Counted from the stretch's first letter, positions 11,718 through 22,060 are shown. The stretch is DNA of 64,000 bases from Ceriagrion tenellum (GCA_963169105.1 OY720642.1:17540965-17604964); one strand, 5' to 3'. The notes: a model not told the origin generated them from the sequence alone. Numbers and translations: made by a program.

Positions 11718-12450
11718 ATTATCGGCACCTGGAATGTGCGAGGAGTATATGGAAAGGAGCATGAGTTGTTGAATGAAATAAAGGTAAAATGAATTGATGT
11801 TTTGTGTGAACGTGAAACTAAGCGCAAGGGGCGGAATGTTATTACTGCAGATGGCGGTGGTCTGGCACTGTGGTCAGGAGTTGACGATATTGAACACGGC
11901 AGTAAAGGTGTAGGACTAATTCTTAATAAGAGAGCTAAGTTACTCGTAAGGAAGTATGCTTTAGTATCTCCTAGATTGCTCTGGGTTCGCATGAAAGTAA
12001 GTAATAGGAGAGTTGTGATTGTGGCGTGCTATGAACCAGTATATGGAGGGAGTGACAGTGTGATGAGTTTTGGGAAAAACTGAGAAAGGTTTTGAATAAA
12101 TGTGACGCTGGAGAGATAAAAATTGTACTAGGTGATATGAATGGCTGGGCTGATGTGAGGTGGGATGCATCTGAGAGACTGGTTGGGCCAATTGGTGACC
12201 CTCGAGTGAATGATAATGGTGAAAACTTGGTGAGTGTGTGCTTGGAAAAAGGATTGTTTGTGTCAAATACATGGTTTATACAAAAGAGAATACATATGTT
12301 TACCTGAAAAAGGGGCGATTGTGAAGGCATAATTGATTTTGTTGTGTAAGATGAGAGATTGAGGGAGTTAGTGTAGAACACGAGAGTGATGAGGGGTGCT
12401 GAATGTGGAACAGACCACTGTATGGTACTCTCCAAAGTGAATCTGGGCAG
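11718..12450 (+). pseudogene. LINE endonuclease domain (copy B), broken
   Basis: It has the same motif order as copy A: GTWNVRG, CERETK, VACYEPVYGG, VLGDMNGWAD, SNTWF and GTDHC. The four stops of copy A recur at homologous positions. In addition, a deletion near 12060 (copy A reads DRVKDEFWEKL) shifts the frame. The product would be the nuclease that nicks the genomic target and primes reverse transcription. The leader upstream has no obvious ATG in frame with the domain, as is usual for ancient copies. Confidence 0.85.
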
Positions 12451-13129
12451 AAAGAGGGTGACAAGGAAGAATGTTGCGCGTAAGCAGTTGAGAGTAAAAG
12501 TGGAAAGGTTGCTAGACAGCGAGGTAAGAATGCAGTATGGTTGCATGCTTGGTGATGCTCGATTCTTGAAGCAGAGAGAATGGGACGAATATATGTGAAT
12601 CAAGAATGTGAATGATGCGTGGGAGTGTTTAAAAGGAGTGATTGTAGAATGTGCTGAAAGTGAATGTGGAAAAGGAGTGGTAGGAAGAATGAAATATGAT
12701 GCTCGGTGGAATGAAGAAGTGAAAATTGCAGTCAGAGAAAAGAAAGAGGCGTACAAGAATATGATTGCTGCCAAATCTGAGGAAGAGCGTAATAAGGCAT
12801 GTGAGATTTACAGAAAGAAAAAGAATAAATGCAAACTCATTGTGAAAGAGAGCAAAGAAAGAAAGCGTGCGGATGAAGCTAGAAAGATGCAGAGCGATTT
12901 TGAGGGCAATAAAAAGCTGTTTTGGAAGTGGGTAAAAAGGGCTAAGATTGGTGAAAGCAGGGGAATGAATGTGGTAAAGAACAAAAGTGCAGAGATCGTG
13001 TGGGGTGAGAGCAATATCAGGGACTGCTGGAGGGAGTATTTTGAAGAATTATACAATAATGTTGCTGGCGCTAGGGTGAGCCTTGCGAAGTACTATGCGA
13101 GAATGTGATGATGGAATAGGATATCAGTG

Positions 13130-14000
13130 AGAATGAGGTCATAATGGCTGTGAGAGTATTGAAAAATGGGAAGGCTGCAGGCATAGATAGGATATCCAGT
13201 GAGATGTTGAAGTGTGGGTGTAATTTACTCATTTGTCGGCTGTGTGAACTGTATGATTTATGCTTACAGGCTTCCGTTGCCACAGTGGATTGAAAGAATG
13301 CAATTATCGCTCCATTGTACAAAGGGAAGGAAGAAACCCGAATATAATAATTACCGAGCCATTAGTTTATTGAGCATTCCGGGAGAAGTGTTCAGCAAAA
13401 TTTTAATCGAAGGAGTAAGGAATATTACTTCTGACAGAATATGGGGTGTGCAGTGTGGGTTTATGCCTGGGAGAGGATGCAGTGAACAGATTTTCGCGCT
13501 TCAGCAAGTGATAGAAAAATGTATGGGCGACCAAAAGAAAGTGTATTGTGCGTTTGTTGATTTAGAGAAGGCATATGACAGTGTTTATAGAAAAAAGATG
13601 TGGAAGGTTATGAAGGACAATGGATGAATGGTCAGTTATTGAATGTTACAATGGCGATGTATGATAATAGTAAGGCAAGTGTGAAAGTAAACGGGGTTCA
13701 GAGTGATTGGTTTACAATAAAACAGAGCGTAAAGCAAGGATGCGTAATGTCACCATGGCTGTTTAATGTATTTCTGGATAAATGTGTTAGAGACGCATGT
13801 AGTGAAAACGACGGTGTCTTGATTGGAAATGCAAACGTGCGAGTTTTATGATATGCAGATGATGCTGTTTTGATTCAGAGAGCCAACATGGATTACAGAA
13901 GCTCCTAGATAAGTTTTGTGAATCAACAGAGAGAATGGATTTGAGAGGAAATCTATGCAAGACTAAAGTAGTAGTTTTAGATGAGGAGAATGGGGAGAAT
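13130..14000 (+). pseudogene. LINE reverse transcriptase domain (copy B), broken
   Basis: RT motifs in order are GKAAGIDRISSEMLK (about 13165), ASVATV...NAII.PLYKGK (about 13270-13330), NYRAISLLSIPGEVFSKIL (about 13350), QCGFMPGRGC (about 13452), VYCAFVDLEKAYDSV (about 13540), KQGCVMSPWLFNVFLD (about 13735) and the catalytic YADD at 13852-13863. A TGA stop sits directly before YADD and is shared with copy C. Further frameshifts occur near 13300 and 13620. RT would copy the element RNA at the nicked target. The catalytic aspartates are intact although the ORF is not. Confidence 0.9.
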
Positions 14001-14039
14001 GACTGTGTGATGAGGGTGAATGGTGAAGTAAATTAACAA

Positions 14040-14645
14040 GTGGATGATTTTGTGTACTTTGGGAAGATGTTTGCGAAAGATGGACGGATAGATGAGGAGA
14101 TAAAGAGACGTGCGAATGGTGGTAGGAAAGTGGTAGGTAGCATGTGGAGCATATCAAGGAATGAGTGCCTGTCTAAGGAAGCGAAAATCGCCGTGTACAA
14201 AAGTGTACTTCTCCCCACTTTGCTGTATGGTAGTGAAACATGGGTATGTGAGGATAGATATAAGACTTATCGCCGTGTGTGTGAGTTATCTGAGGAGTGT
14301 TTGCGGTAAAGTAGGATGGATAGGGACAGGAATGAGTGGGTAATAAATGAATGTGGGTTAGATGCTCCAGTAATGGACATATATAAAATGAGTGTGCTTC
14401 GTTGGTTTGGCCATGTTGATGGAATTGATGAGAGTCGAATATCAAAACAGATACATAAAAGTGAAATGAACGGTGCGAGAGGTAGAGGTAGGCCGAGAAA
14501 GTTGTGGTTGAGGAATTTCTTAGAAGGAGGAATATTAGGAGTCTTAAAAACAGGAGGGCGTGTATGAAGCAGTGTATGGGGGTAAATGAAGCAAAAGAGG
14601 TTTCCATAGATAGGTCAGTATGGAGGAAATTATTGAAGTTGAGTT
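14040..14645 (+). pseudogene. LINE C-terminal region (copy B)
   Basis: It begins VDDFVYFGKMFAKDGRIDEEIKRR, then LPTLLYGSETWVCED and LRWFGHVDGIDESRISKQIH, and ends in a GRGRPRK-type basic stretch. This is the standard connector and C-terminal part of this class of LINE ORF. A stop near 14307 and a frameshift near 14310 separate the pieces. The same segment is found at 2419-2905 and 32860-33490. Confidence 0.85.
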
Positions 14646-14738
14646 AGGTGTCCAAAAATGTTTTTATGAGTGATACTTTGTGACTGTACCTACCCCAGAA
14701 GGGAACGAGCTGATAGGTATATACACATTAATGTGCTT

Positions 14739-15433
14739 TTCTCATAATTATTATGAATGACTGCATATAATAGTACGAAACATATCGATAGTATATTTAC
14801 GTCTGCAGCAATTTCCGGAGCTTAACGGGTAATTGTGGTGTTTGATGGTTGGTGATGAGATATATGTGGTATAAAATTGACCTTTTAAATTGTATTTTTA
14901 TCGCAAAGCAGAAGTATCTAGTATGCATGGCAGTGGTAGGTCCTAATACAAAATGTAGAACTTAAACATAACACATTTCTCAGAGAATATTCTTTGTGGA
15001 TTGTGTGTAATAGAAATGCACGAGTTTTTTCGGTTTTGTATCTTAATTTTGACCGTTAAAAAGACGCCGTACAAGGGTAAGTCAATAAGTTTCTGCTATC
15101 AATTCTTTGATAGTTTATTTCTACAACAGTACAAAATTTACAATGATGCAAATTGTCGACATAGTCACACCCTGGTTTTCAATGCACTTGATTCAACGTT
15201 GCACAAGCTTCCCGATACCACGAGAGAAAAAGGTTTTTAGTTGAGCATCATGCCACGAAGGCACGGCTTCCTTCACTTCTTGATCGGAAGCGAACCAACG
15301 GCGACTTAAGAGGCGGTTAACTCGTAAATTTCTTCGTGGCTTCAGGGTGTTTCCATTCCATGCTCTGGCGTTTGTCCACTGCTTCGAAGTGACGAATCCA
15401 TGTTTAATCTCCGGGGATGATTCGTTTAATTGA
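14739..15433. other. No gene recognised
   Basis: AT-rich sequence to about 15200, then mixed. The open frame at 15001-15240 has no recognisable domain. Confidence 0.4.
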
Positions 15434-15700
15434 GGGGGATTGGGTTGGTGTGGTGGCTAGAATACTGGCTAACCATGCGGACGGCCAGGGTTCAAATCCT
15501 TGATGTGGAGGATGTTTTTCAGAGGAAACCCGATCCCTACTTGAGTGTCTTGTGGAGGGCGCTAAGTACAGTACTCCGTTTGTCGGATGAGACGTTAAGC
15601 CGTGGTACCCTTGGTGCCTTTCGTTGAGAGCAGGCCAATGCCGATGCCGGGTATCCATCCACTCTTCCTCCCTTACTTCTTCTCTGTCGCTCTTCACCGA
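15434..15700 (+). mobile_element. SINE family 2, copy 2
   Basis: The head GGATTGGGTTGGTGTGGTGG, a B-box-like GGGTTCAAATCC, the core GGATGAGACGTTAAGCC and the following segment all align with 9150-9400. The similarity fades after the pyrimidine-rich TTCCTCCCTTAC, so the last part is truncated or replaced. I could not identify a target duplication. Confidence 0.85.
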
Positions 15701-15973
15701 ATTGTTTAGGGACGCATCACGCTCAGACCTTATGAAAGTCGAGCCTTTTATGGATGGTTTCATGAAACGAACCGTGATGCCTCAACACTGAGTTTAATTT
15801 TTTGTGCCATTTTAGACTGATTAACTTTTGGTATGAAAGTATTCTTTTAAATATATTCGCTGAGTGCAAGTTTAATAGGATTGGATGAGTTAAATCCTCA
15901 TAAGTCCCTGAATTTAAGATCAATAGTTTGAAATTATATTTCACCGATTTTCCAATTGGAGTCAATAGCTCTC
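15701..15973. other. No gene recognised
   Basis: AT-rich sequence between a SINE and the inverted-repeat element; nothing identifiable. Confidence 0.4.
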
Positions 15974-16407
15974 TTGACAAAATAGGGTGAGAATATTTCT
16001 CCAATGGCCGTAACTATTGGCACCACTCGTCAAAAGATAGAACAGAAAATATTTACTGTGTTGGTTTGACGGTAGCGTCAGTGATCAACCACAGCCTCTC
16101 AACCAGAATACCCTTGTGAAGGTTTACGGGAACGTTAATTCCTCGCGAGTGACCATTCACAGACACACACACTCAACCCAATTGGGATCCTTCACAGGGC
16201 TTAAGGAAGCATGAGTTATGATCACAAACACACAGAGCAATCACTCTCACAAGCACTCACAAAATCACTCACTCACATATTCAACAGGGCCCAACTTCTG
16301 GGAGAATCAGGCTCGAGATGAGCTTGGTCAAAGGAATGAAACAGGCCAACAGGAGTGGTGCCAATAGTTACGGTCATTGGAGAAATATTCTCACTCTATT
16401 TTGTCAA
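15974..16407. mobile_element. 434-bp element with 55-bp terminal inverted repeats
   Basis: The left arm 15974-16028 and right arm 16353-16407 are inverted copies with 53 of 55 positions matching. Both start TTGACAAAATAG at the outer end. Each arm contains the short internal palindrome CCAAT...ATTGG. The interior has CACTCACA-rich sequence and no open frame. The high arm identity suggests a young or gene-converted MITE or foldback element. No target duplication is evident. The flank motif AATAGCTCTCTTG occurs just before the left arm and again at about 16444-16456. Confidence 0.85.
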
Positions 16408-16478
16408 TTCTACGAGGCCATAGAGCTCAAGTTTCGTTGATTTTAATAGCTCTCTTGTGTCTCCAATGGCCAAAAGTG

Positions 16479-16480
<2 letters not shown>

Positions 16481-16527
<47 letters not shown>
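16481..16527. repeat. (AT)n microsatellite
   Basis: About 47 bp of uninterrupted AT dinucleotides. Confidence 0.95.
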
Positions 16528-16528
<1 letters not shown>

Positions 16529-17138
16529 CATTAATAAATGGAGAGGTGGTCTTTTATGGAGCATATTATTGACACGGAATGAGGAATTTGTGCCAAAGCA
16601 CATATATTGCTGCCAGAATACAGAAAATTTGTTTCCCATCTCATTTTACCAATTTAAATGTGAATAATAGGATATTTACTAGTGGCACAAAAATGATGAT
16701 ACTTAGATTGCGACCTAACGTCACACACCGATGAAACAATAATAATACGACGAGGTGTCAAAGTGCGTGATCTAGGAGAGAATTTGGGTAAGCAGGGAAC
16801 AGGAAAGAAAAAAATTGATGCAGAAGACACGAACAGCCAATAATACGGTAACTACTGAAACAAAATTTGATTTTATTCATCGAAACTGAGAAATGATTAT
16901 CCGCCGGTAGAAAAATGAGGGGAATTGAGAAAAAGATTAGAGATGGACCGAACAATATCGATATTCATCGACCGATTGAGACTTTGTTTTCTCGATGTAA
17001 TTTTCTATTCCGGGTGTGATTTTTTGCTCATTTAAATTATCTGAAATATTCCAAAGATAGAGCTAAACATACATTTATTAGCCTGTTTGATAGAATTAAT
17101 GGGTAAAAATCATTTCATATGAAAAGCATTTACATTGA
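16528..17138. other. No gene recognised
   Basis: AT-rich, with only short open frames and no repeat match seen. Confidence 0.4.
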
Positions 17139-18004
17139 ACGTGACTTAAATCTTGATCCCTCACTTGCCGGTAAGAGATTTTAGCTGGCTGCAACTGAGG
17201 GCCACAGTATTTCAGGGTAATTTCCCAAGAGGGCTTAAGCGAAGTAGACTGTTCTCCTCTTCCCGATACAGTGCCACAATAGTCTTTTGTACTTTATATG
17301 GTCGCAAAAATGCGGACCCAATCGTCGATGACACTAATAATAAACTGTGATGTAGTGAGTTTATTTTGACGCATTTGTTAATTTATCTAAAGGCATTGCA
17401 AATATTCATTATGATTTCGTTGTTTGAGAACGCAGAAACATAAACTTTTAGCGTGAAAGTTACCCACCTTGCAGCACGTTGAGTTTTACCCGCGAAACAT
17501 GTATGATTTCCTAGACTGTTAGGAGCTCTTATGTATATGTGCTGCATTTTTGATAGCGCTGATTGTTTTTGTGCGACTGCGCCGTTTCGTGCCGTAACTT
17601 AAAGAGACTGCTAAGTTGCACCAAGAACGGAGACTCAGTCTCCTCACAAGAACATAGCAATGGGAATAGTTTCCTTTGCGGAAATGGAGAGAAAACGGGA
17701 ATATCTTGGAGAGTTCATAACATATTCGGTGTTTTAGAAAAAAAACAACGGGTTTCAGCCGACATGACATTAATGACGTGGCGGTGAATGTGATTTTGTA
17801 AGGTTGAGTGATTTAAACTTTGATAATATCTTTTGCAATTAAAAAGAGCCGATGACTATTTCCTTGGTTGTTGCTCTGTTTATTGCTGTAACTTAGCGAC
17901 GATGCCAACTTCGAATTCGAATCCTCAAACTAAGGTACTATAGCACGTGACAACTTGGATTTAAAGTAAAATAAACTGGGCCGAGAGAGAGATTGGAAAT
18001 CACT
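17139..18004. repeat. B-A-C repeat block (copy 2), abutting a GPCR pseudo-exon
   Basis: Block B (17139-17487) and block A (17489-17745) match 5009-5612. Block C (17746-18004; includes AAAAAGAGCCGATGACTATT) is absent from the 5-kb locus but is present, reversed, at about 45250-45512. The whole B-A-C block plus the adjoining GPCR-like segment is therefore an inverted duplicate of 44.7-46.1 kb. Identity in A and C is visibly high, with blocks differing at scattered positions. Confidence 0.85.
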
Positions 18005-18565
18005 TGTTTAGTGGTAGCCTATTTCCAGCAAGGCGAAGAGGAGAGCGGCGGCCCAGGCAACGCAGAGCATACCTTGGTCCGGTGTGTCGCGTCGGAAACC
18101 TGTATTGTGCGGAATAAGGAGTAGGAGCGACCCAGCGAAACGCATACCGGCACCATGGACTGCAGGTAGAGACAAAAGGCCCTTACGAAAGTTAACACTT
18201 TGTACCCAAAGTTCCCTATCACCCACTGCGTCGATCGCCCGCTGAGTAATTTTCAAAGTGATCGATAGAAAAGTCACTACGTGATCAACCCCCGCCGTGT
18301 GAGAAATCATTTTAATCCACTTACAACTTTCTCTGCCGGTGCCGAATCAAAAAAGCGACCATTATGACGTTCCGGGCGTTCGAAATCGTCACGAGAATAC
18401 AAATGGCAGGAATGTTGAAAATCGAATTCTCGTAGAATACTATTCCGGGTCTGAGAGTCGTCGTGACGGAGGACGCTGGGTCCGGCGGGTTGACGACCGC
18501 CTCCATGGTCTTCGCTTCATAGGGGAACCCGGTGCCGACAACGCTCGAAAGGGGAATTTCAACGT
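18005..18565 (-). pseudogene. GPCR pseudo-exon (AKH/corazonin/GnRH-receptor type), copy 1
   Basis: Reading down the minus strand, an N-terminal stretch with potential N-glycosylation sites leads into a first membrane segment (ENSIFNIPAICILVTISNAR) ending in VAFLIRHRQRKL. After frame breaks, a TM2-like region follows, then FVRAFCLYLQSMVPVCVSLG (TM3) and IQVSDATHRTK. In the family these correspond to the TM1 end, NxxVxxFL..NRRRK, a TM3 with FRxFxLYLxSxVxVxIS and the DRY box. Here DRY is replaced by GRS. Stops and frameshifts show it is dead. It covers TM1 to about TM4 only, like one large exon. The receptor class is inferred from motifs; an allied aminergic or peptide receptor is possible. Confidence 0.65.
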
Positions 18566-18599
18566 CTGCTCTTGCGTATGACCAGGCTGGCTCTTCCGG

Positions 18600-19345
18600 T
18601 CACCCCGCGGGTTAAAAAACCTAGCCCCCCCCCCTCCCCCCCCCGGCCTGAAGCTTTTCGCTTATCACCGGGACGGGTACGTAGCGGGAAAAAGGGTAAA
18701 GGAATGAGAAGGGTTAGCGAAACACAGCCTCTAGGAGGCCGTCAACATGAGGCAGATTGCCGTCAAAAGGACGAAAACGGCCCCCGCCTCACCCTAGTAC
18801 TCGTAACTGTTGGGTTCCCCCAACAACGTCGGAAGAGGTACCGCCAGTCTCGCTTGCGCGAAAACGTACCACTCATCTGTTGAGAACCGGCGAAGCCCAT
18901 TACCCAAATTCTTGGGATAGGGTGTCCGCCGGCTCCCTTTATGGATAGACGTCGTGTGGTTTGCCGGAGTACGTCATCGGATCGGGGCCCCTCCGGACCA
19001 ATGATGGACCCCGTCGGACCAGTTATGATCAAAATGTGGGTCCCGTCACCTCAATACTCCCCGTCTACCCATAACCCGCGGGGTGACCCAAAGAGCCACG
19101 TATGAACATTGCCGCGGCGGCCTACCGGACGTTTATCGCCGAGAAATCCGGTCCCCGGCGCTGCGGGGCGCGGCACAGCGCCGTGGCTTCGACCCCGCGC
19201 CTTGCGTTCGCTCCTGTACGTGGAGCGCGGGGTCGAAGTCATTTGTGGCGGTGGCGGGAAACCAAGGGGATGGGGTAGTCTAAACGGCCGGAGACGCTCT
19301 CAGTGTATTGTCATCCCCTCCGTGACTTTCTCTTCCCACTCCTAA
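18600..19345 (+). other. GC-rich, strongly structured segment of unknown identity
   Basis: About 750 bp of GC-rich sequence between AT-rich flanks. It contains a C-run (18624-18644), a hairpin around GTTGGG...CCCAAC near 18808-18823, and a long hairpin at 19187-19238. Overlapping open frames on both strands have no domain. The style resembles an untranslated region of a GC-rich non-LTR element or a structured RNA, but I cannot name it. No second copy is present in the window. Confidence 0.35.
19187..19238. other. 14-bp perfect hairpin stem
   Basis: CTTCGACCCCGCGC (19187-19200) pairs perfectly with GCGCGGGGTCGAAG (19225-19238) around a 24-nt loop. This stem would be very stable in RNA or in single-stranded DNA. 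Confidence 0.85.
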
Positions 19346-19929
19346 AACCCCATGAAGCACCAAAGCTGGTAGTGGGGTGGTAGTTTTACATAGCTGCGCC
19401 TCCGCCGAACAGTCCCACCTTCACTCCACCGCTTTGGACGAGTGGTGACATTTGAGCACGGTGTCGACTTCACGCGGTCGAATACAGCCACATTGCGACG
19501 GATGATGTGGCAGCATTCGATCACTTCAAGACTGTCATTATTGTCGAATATCGCCACGAACCTAATCCAATCCGGATAGCGTTGAGTTTCTGGGAGAAAT
19601 GGCCGCGAGACGATGGAAGGGCGGAAGGATTTCGGACGAGCTGCAAGAGATGGCAGGTGTCCTATAAATAAGCTAGAATATTTTACAGGGCATCAAAAAT
19701 CTACGTTACGGGAAAATATCACGGGGTCAAAAAGAAACACACATAATTGCACATCATGCAGAGCTGAGTACATGCATGAAATTATTCGAATAAACGGTGA
19801 GATCGTCTCAAATGTTTTTGAATACCATCAATTTTTTTATCGATCACCCACTTCCAAACACAGGGCAAAACCATTAAATTTGGAAAATGAAAATATAAAT
19901 GATTAATAAACAACGAACTTATTGGAACA
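19346..19929. other. No gene recognised
   Basis: The sequence goes from GC-rich to AT-rich, with open frames that have no domain. Confidence 0.4.
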
Positions 19930-20160
19930 ATGAAAAACGCTGTTGGAGGAGGGGTTAGAGAGCTCGACAAGGAAAGGATCGCGGGTTCGAATTTCTACTG
20001 AATAAGGATTTTCTCATCCTCGGGCATGGTTGTGTGTGTTTGCCTGAAAATAAACCTTTAGAGTAGAAATAAATAAATCTACATCTACATGATATCCTAC
20101 GTGCATCTGCAAGTGAGTGTAGCAGGAAGTGAGTTATCACTATCATAATTAGTTCATCAT
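19930..20160 (+). mobile_element. tRNA-like SINE joined to a 'CTACATCTACAT' repeat
   Basis: GGTTAGAGAGCTCGAC and GCGGGTTCGAATTTC form a tRNA-like head with a B-box. GGTTGTGTGTGTTTGCCT follows, a motif also seen at about 43445 (plus) and about 53425 (minus). At 20083 the sequence changes to CTACATCTACATGATATCC, the start of the dispersed repeat of 3.3 kb. Composite or adjacent insertions are both possible. Confidence 0.55.
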
Positions 20161-20199
20161 CACCAACTCTAGAGCCCGGGGTGGGCCTTAGCTTTCTCT

Positions 20200-20995
20200 G
20201 TTATACACTTCCTTCTTCTTCTTCTTCCTCTCCTCAACCGTTGGGTTGGTGGGCAGCATTTTGTCCTCTTAAAGGTCGTCTTTCCATCGCCAGGTCCTTA
20301 ACCACTCTATAAGGTCTCCCATCCTTAATATCCATTAAGAACTCCTTTCTCGGCCTTCCCCTTTTTCTCTTCGACTCCATCCTACCTTCAATTAAGCTGG
20401 GACACCACTCCCGAGTGTCTTAGCAGGTGCCCTATGAGCCTTTCTTTTCTGCTTTCTATTATTTTCAACAGTTGACGCTTCTCCTTTATCATTTATAGCA
20501 CTTTCTCGTTGGCCGATTTGCTCGTCCATTGTACTTAAAGCATCCTGCGCCAACACCACATTTCAAAGGCCCGCATTTTCTTGTTATCTCTCTCTGAGAG
20601 AGTCCAGCTTTCTGATCCGTAGAGATCTACACTCCAAACGAAAGTTCTAATATAATGCCTCCGCAGGTCTATGCTGGCTTTTTTGATGTTAGCAAACCTA
20701 TTTTTAACGAGAATGCTTTCTTGGCCTACACTATTCTGCCTTGATATCTTTACTGCTTCGTCCATCAGAAGATATCACACTACCAAGGTATGGGAAGCTT
20801 TTGATCTGGGTGAGCCCCTCTCCGTCCAGTTTTATTTCTGCCTTCTCCTCTCCATTTTTTGCACATTTCATAACCCTTGTTTTCGCTTTATTGATCTTCA
20901 TCTTACAGTTATTTCTAAACGGTCTGTCCAGTAGCTTTAGAGAAGCCTCCATATCATGCTCATTTTCAGTCACCAAATATACTCCCATTCCCATC
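20200..20995 (-). pseudogene. Antisense LINE fragment: RT thumb and C-terminal region
   Basis: The minus strand from 20994 reads VTENEHDMEASLKLLDRPF, KMKINKAKTRVM, IKLDGEGLTQIKSFPYLGS, then after a frameshift TFVWSVDLYGSESWTLSERD and FEMWCWRRML. This is the typical order after the catalytic RT motif in insect LINEs. The sequence further toward 20200 is the decayed 3' part (a Lys/Glu-rich tail on the minus strand). RT palm and endonuclease are missing, and it is dead. Confidence 0.85.
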
Positions 20996-21430
20996 TATTT
21001 ATGGTCTTCTACCATCTTACAACTCCCATTGCCCTCTGATCTTCCTCAATATCCTGCAGCCACAGTTTGCGCTGTCTTCCTCTCTTCCTGATCCCTCCCA
21101 TCTCGGTATAGCAGTCACTTGGGCATTCTGTGTTCACCCATTGTTTTAATGTGTCCCAGCCATGCCTACCGCAGTGACTGGGAAAACCTCACTATACCTT
21201 CACCTCCTAATGTATCGTTTATCTTGCAGTCCACTCTGATTCTCCGTAATTGTCCCTCTCTTACTGAACCATAAATTATCCTCATAATTTTTCTTTTGAA
21301 TCTCCTAAGTATTTCCTCGTCATTTCTCGAAAGGGCCCACGTATCTGCTCCATACATGACAACTGGTCCTACGAGGGTGGAGACCAGTTGACTTACCTTA
21401 ATACACGTTGACTTACGGAGGGGTACATAA
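20996..21430 (-). pseudogene. Antisense LINE C-terminal fragment of a different subfamily
   Basis: The minus strand reads MYGADTWALSRNDEEILRRF, then KIMRIIYGSV, a LGHIKTMGEHRMPK-like segment and RKTAQTVAAGY...GNGSCKMVEDHK in shifted frames. These correspond to YGAETWAL..., WAGHV.RM...RMPK and RKRGRQR.LWLQDIEEDL in related LINEs. It joins the preceding fragment head-to-tail but encodes the same region again, so two LINE copies abut here. Confidence 0.75.
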
Positions 21431-21550
21431 GAAAAATATGCCTAATTACTGTTAATCAATCACTGGTCGATCTCACTGGATATTTTCATTATTTAAGCCG
21501 ACTCCAAGATAATCATACACAAAAGATATCTGTCTACCTTTTATCCTTGT

Positions 21551-21600
21551 CGTGTCATCCTTGACCTGAGGATGACACGCGGTGTCGAAACCATGGTGGA
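21551..21600 (+). ncRNA. Hammerhead-like motif 1
   Basis: CTGAGGA (21566-21572) is followed by T, a 5-bp stem GACAC/GTGTC (21574-21578, 21582-21586) and GAAA (21587-21590). This matches the hammerhead core CUGANGA, stem II, GAAA except for one extra U. An alternative 9-bp hairpin GTGTCATCC/GGATGACAC (about 21552-21578) overlaps it. Hammerheads are known in PLE terminal repeats. Activity is not shown here. Confidence 0.4.
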
Positions 21601-22010
21601 GTTGAATTATATTAAATAATGTGGAATAAAACAAAAAACAAAGTACATATCTTTTATTATGAGTGAAATCATTAATTTCCACTGGGTGAAGCCGGAAACT
21701 GTCTTATATGGGTAATGATCCTTTGTTCGTCCAAACAAATTACGTCAACACTCCAGACCTGCGTCACACTGAGGAAGGATAAGGATTGACAGGTGGGAGA
21801 AAATGGAAGGGGAGGGTAGTTTGTTGGAGGATGTAAGGTTAAGTTAAAATGGTGCCCAAAAATAGGGGAATGACAAACAAATTCATTCTCATTTAACAAG
21901 TTCATTTTCTTTCGATTTCTTTCTACCCCCTCCTCCCCCAATACTGTTTTTTGGCTAATATATCTCTCAATATAGATTAACATGTCTGGTTATGGGAAAG
22001 ATTAGTCATA

Positions 22011-22060
22011 TTACCTGATGATGACTGCAAGACAGTCGAAATACGTGTAGTACGATTTTG
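22011..22060 (+). ncRNA. Hammerhead-like motif 2
   Basis: CTGATGA (22015-22021), one extra T, a perfect 5-bp stem GACTG/CAGTC (22023-22027, 22033-22037) and GAAA (22038-22041). The core is canonical apart from the inserted U before stem II. A short helix III with the required A-U pair and cleavage-site H is not obvious. Confidence 0.4.

Larger units (their letters stand above)
11366..14738 (+). mobile_element. LINE family 1, copy B (most complete)
   Basis: A nearly full-length non-LTR retrotransposon of about 3.4 kb. It has a 5' leader (11366-11717), an endonuclease (from 11718), a Lys/Glu-rich linker (about 12450-13130), a reverse transcriptase (about 13130-14000) and a C-terminal region (about 14040-14645). 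The 3' end is shared with copies A and C (GGAAGGGAACG near 14697, then GGTATATA). A single ORF can be followed only across at least half a dozen stops and frameshifts. Copies A and C help define the family; B provides the only near-complete RT. I do not see a clean target duplication. Confidence 0.92.

Noticed and set aside
18600..19345. Ribosomal DNA fragment
   Set aside because: GC content and hairpins suggested rDNA, but I recognise none of the conserved 18S or 28S core segments.
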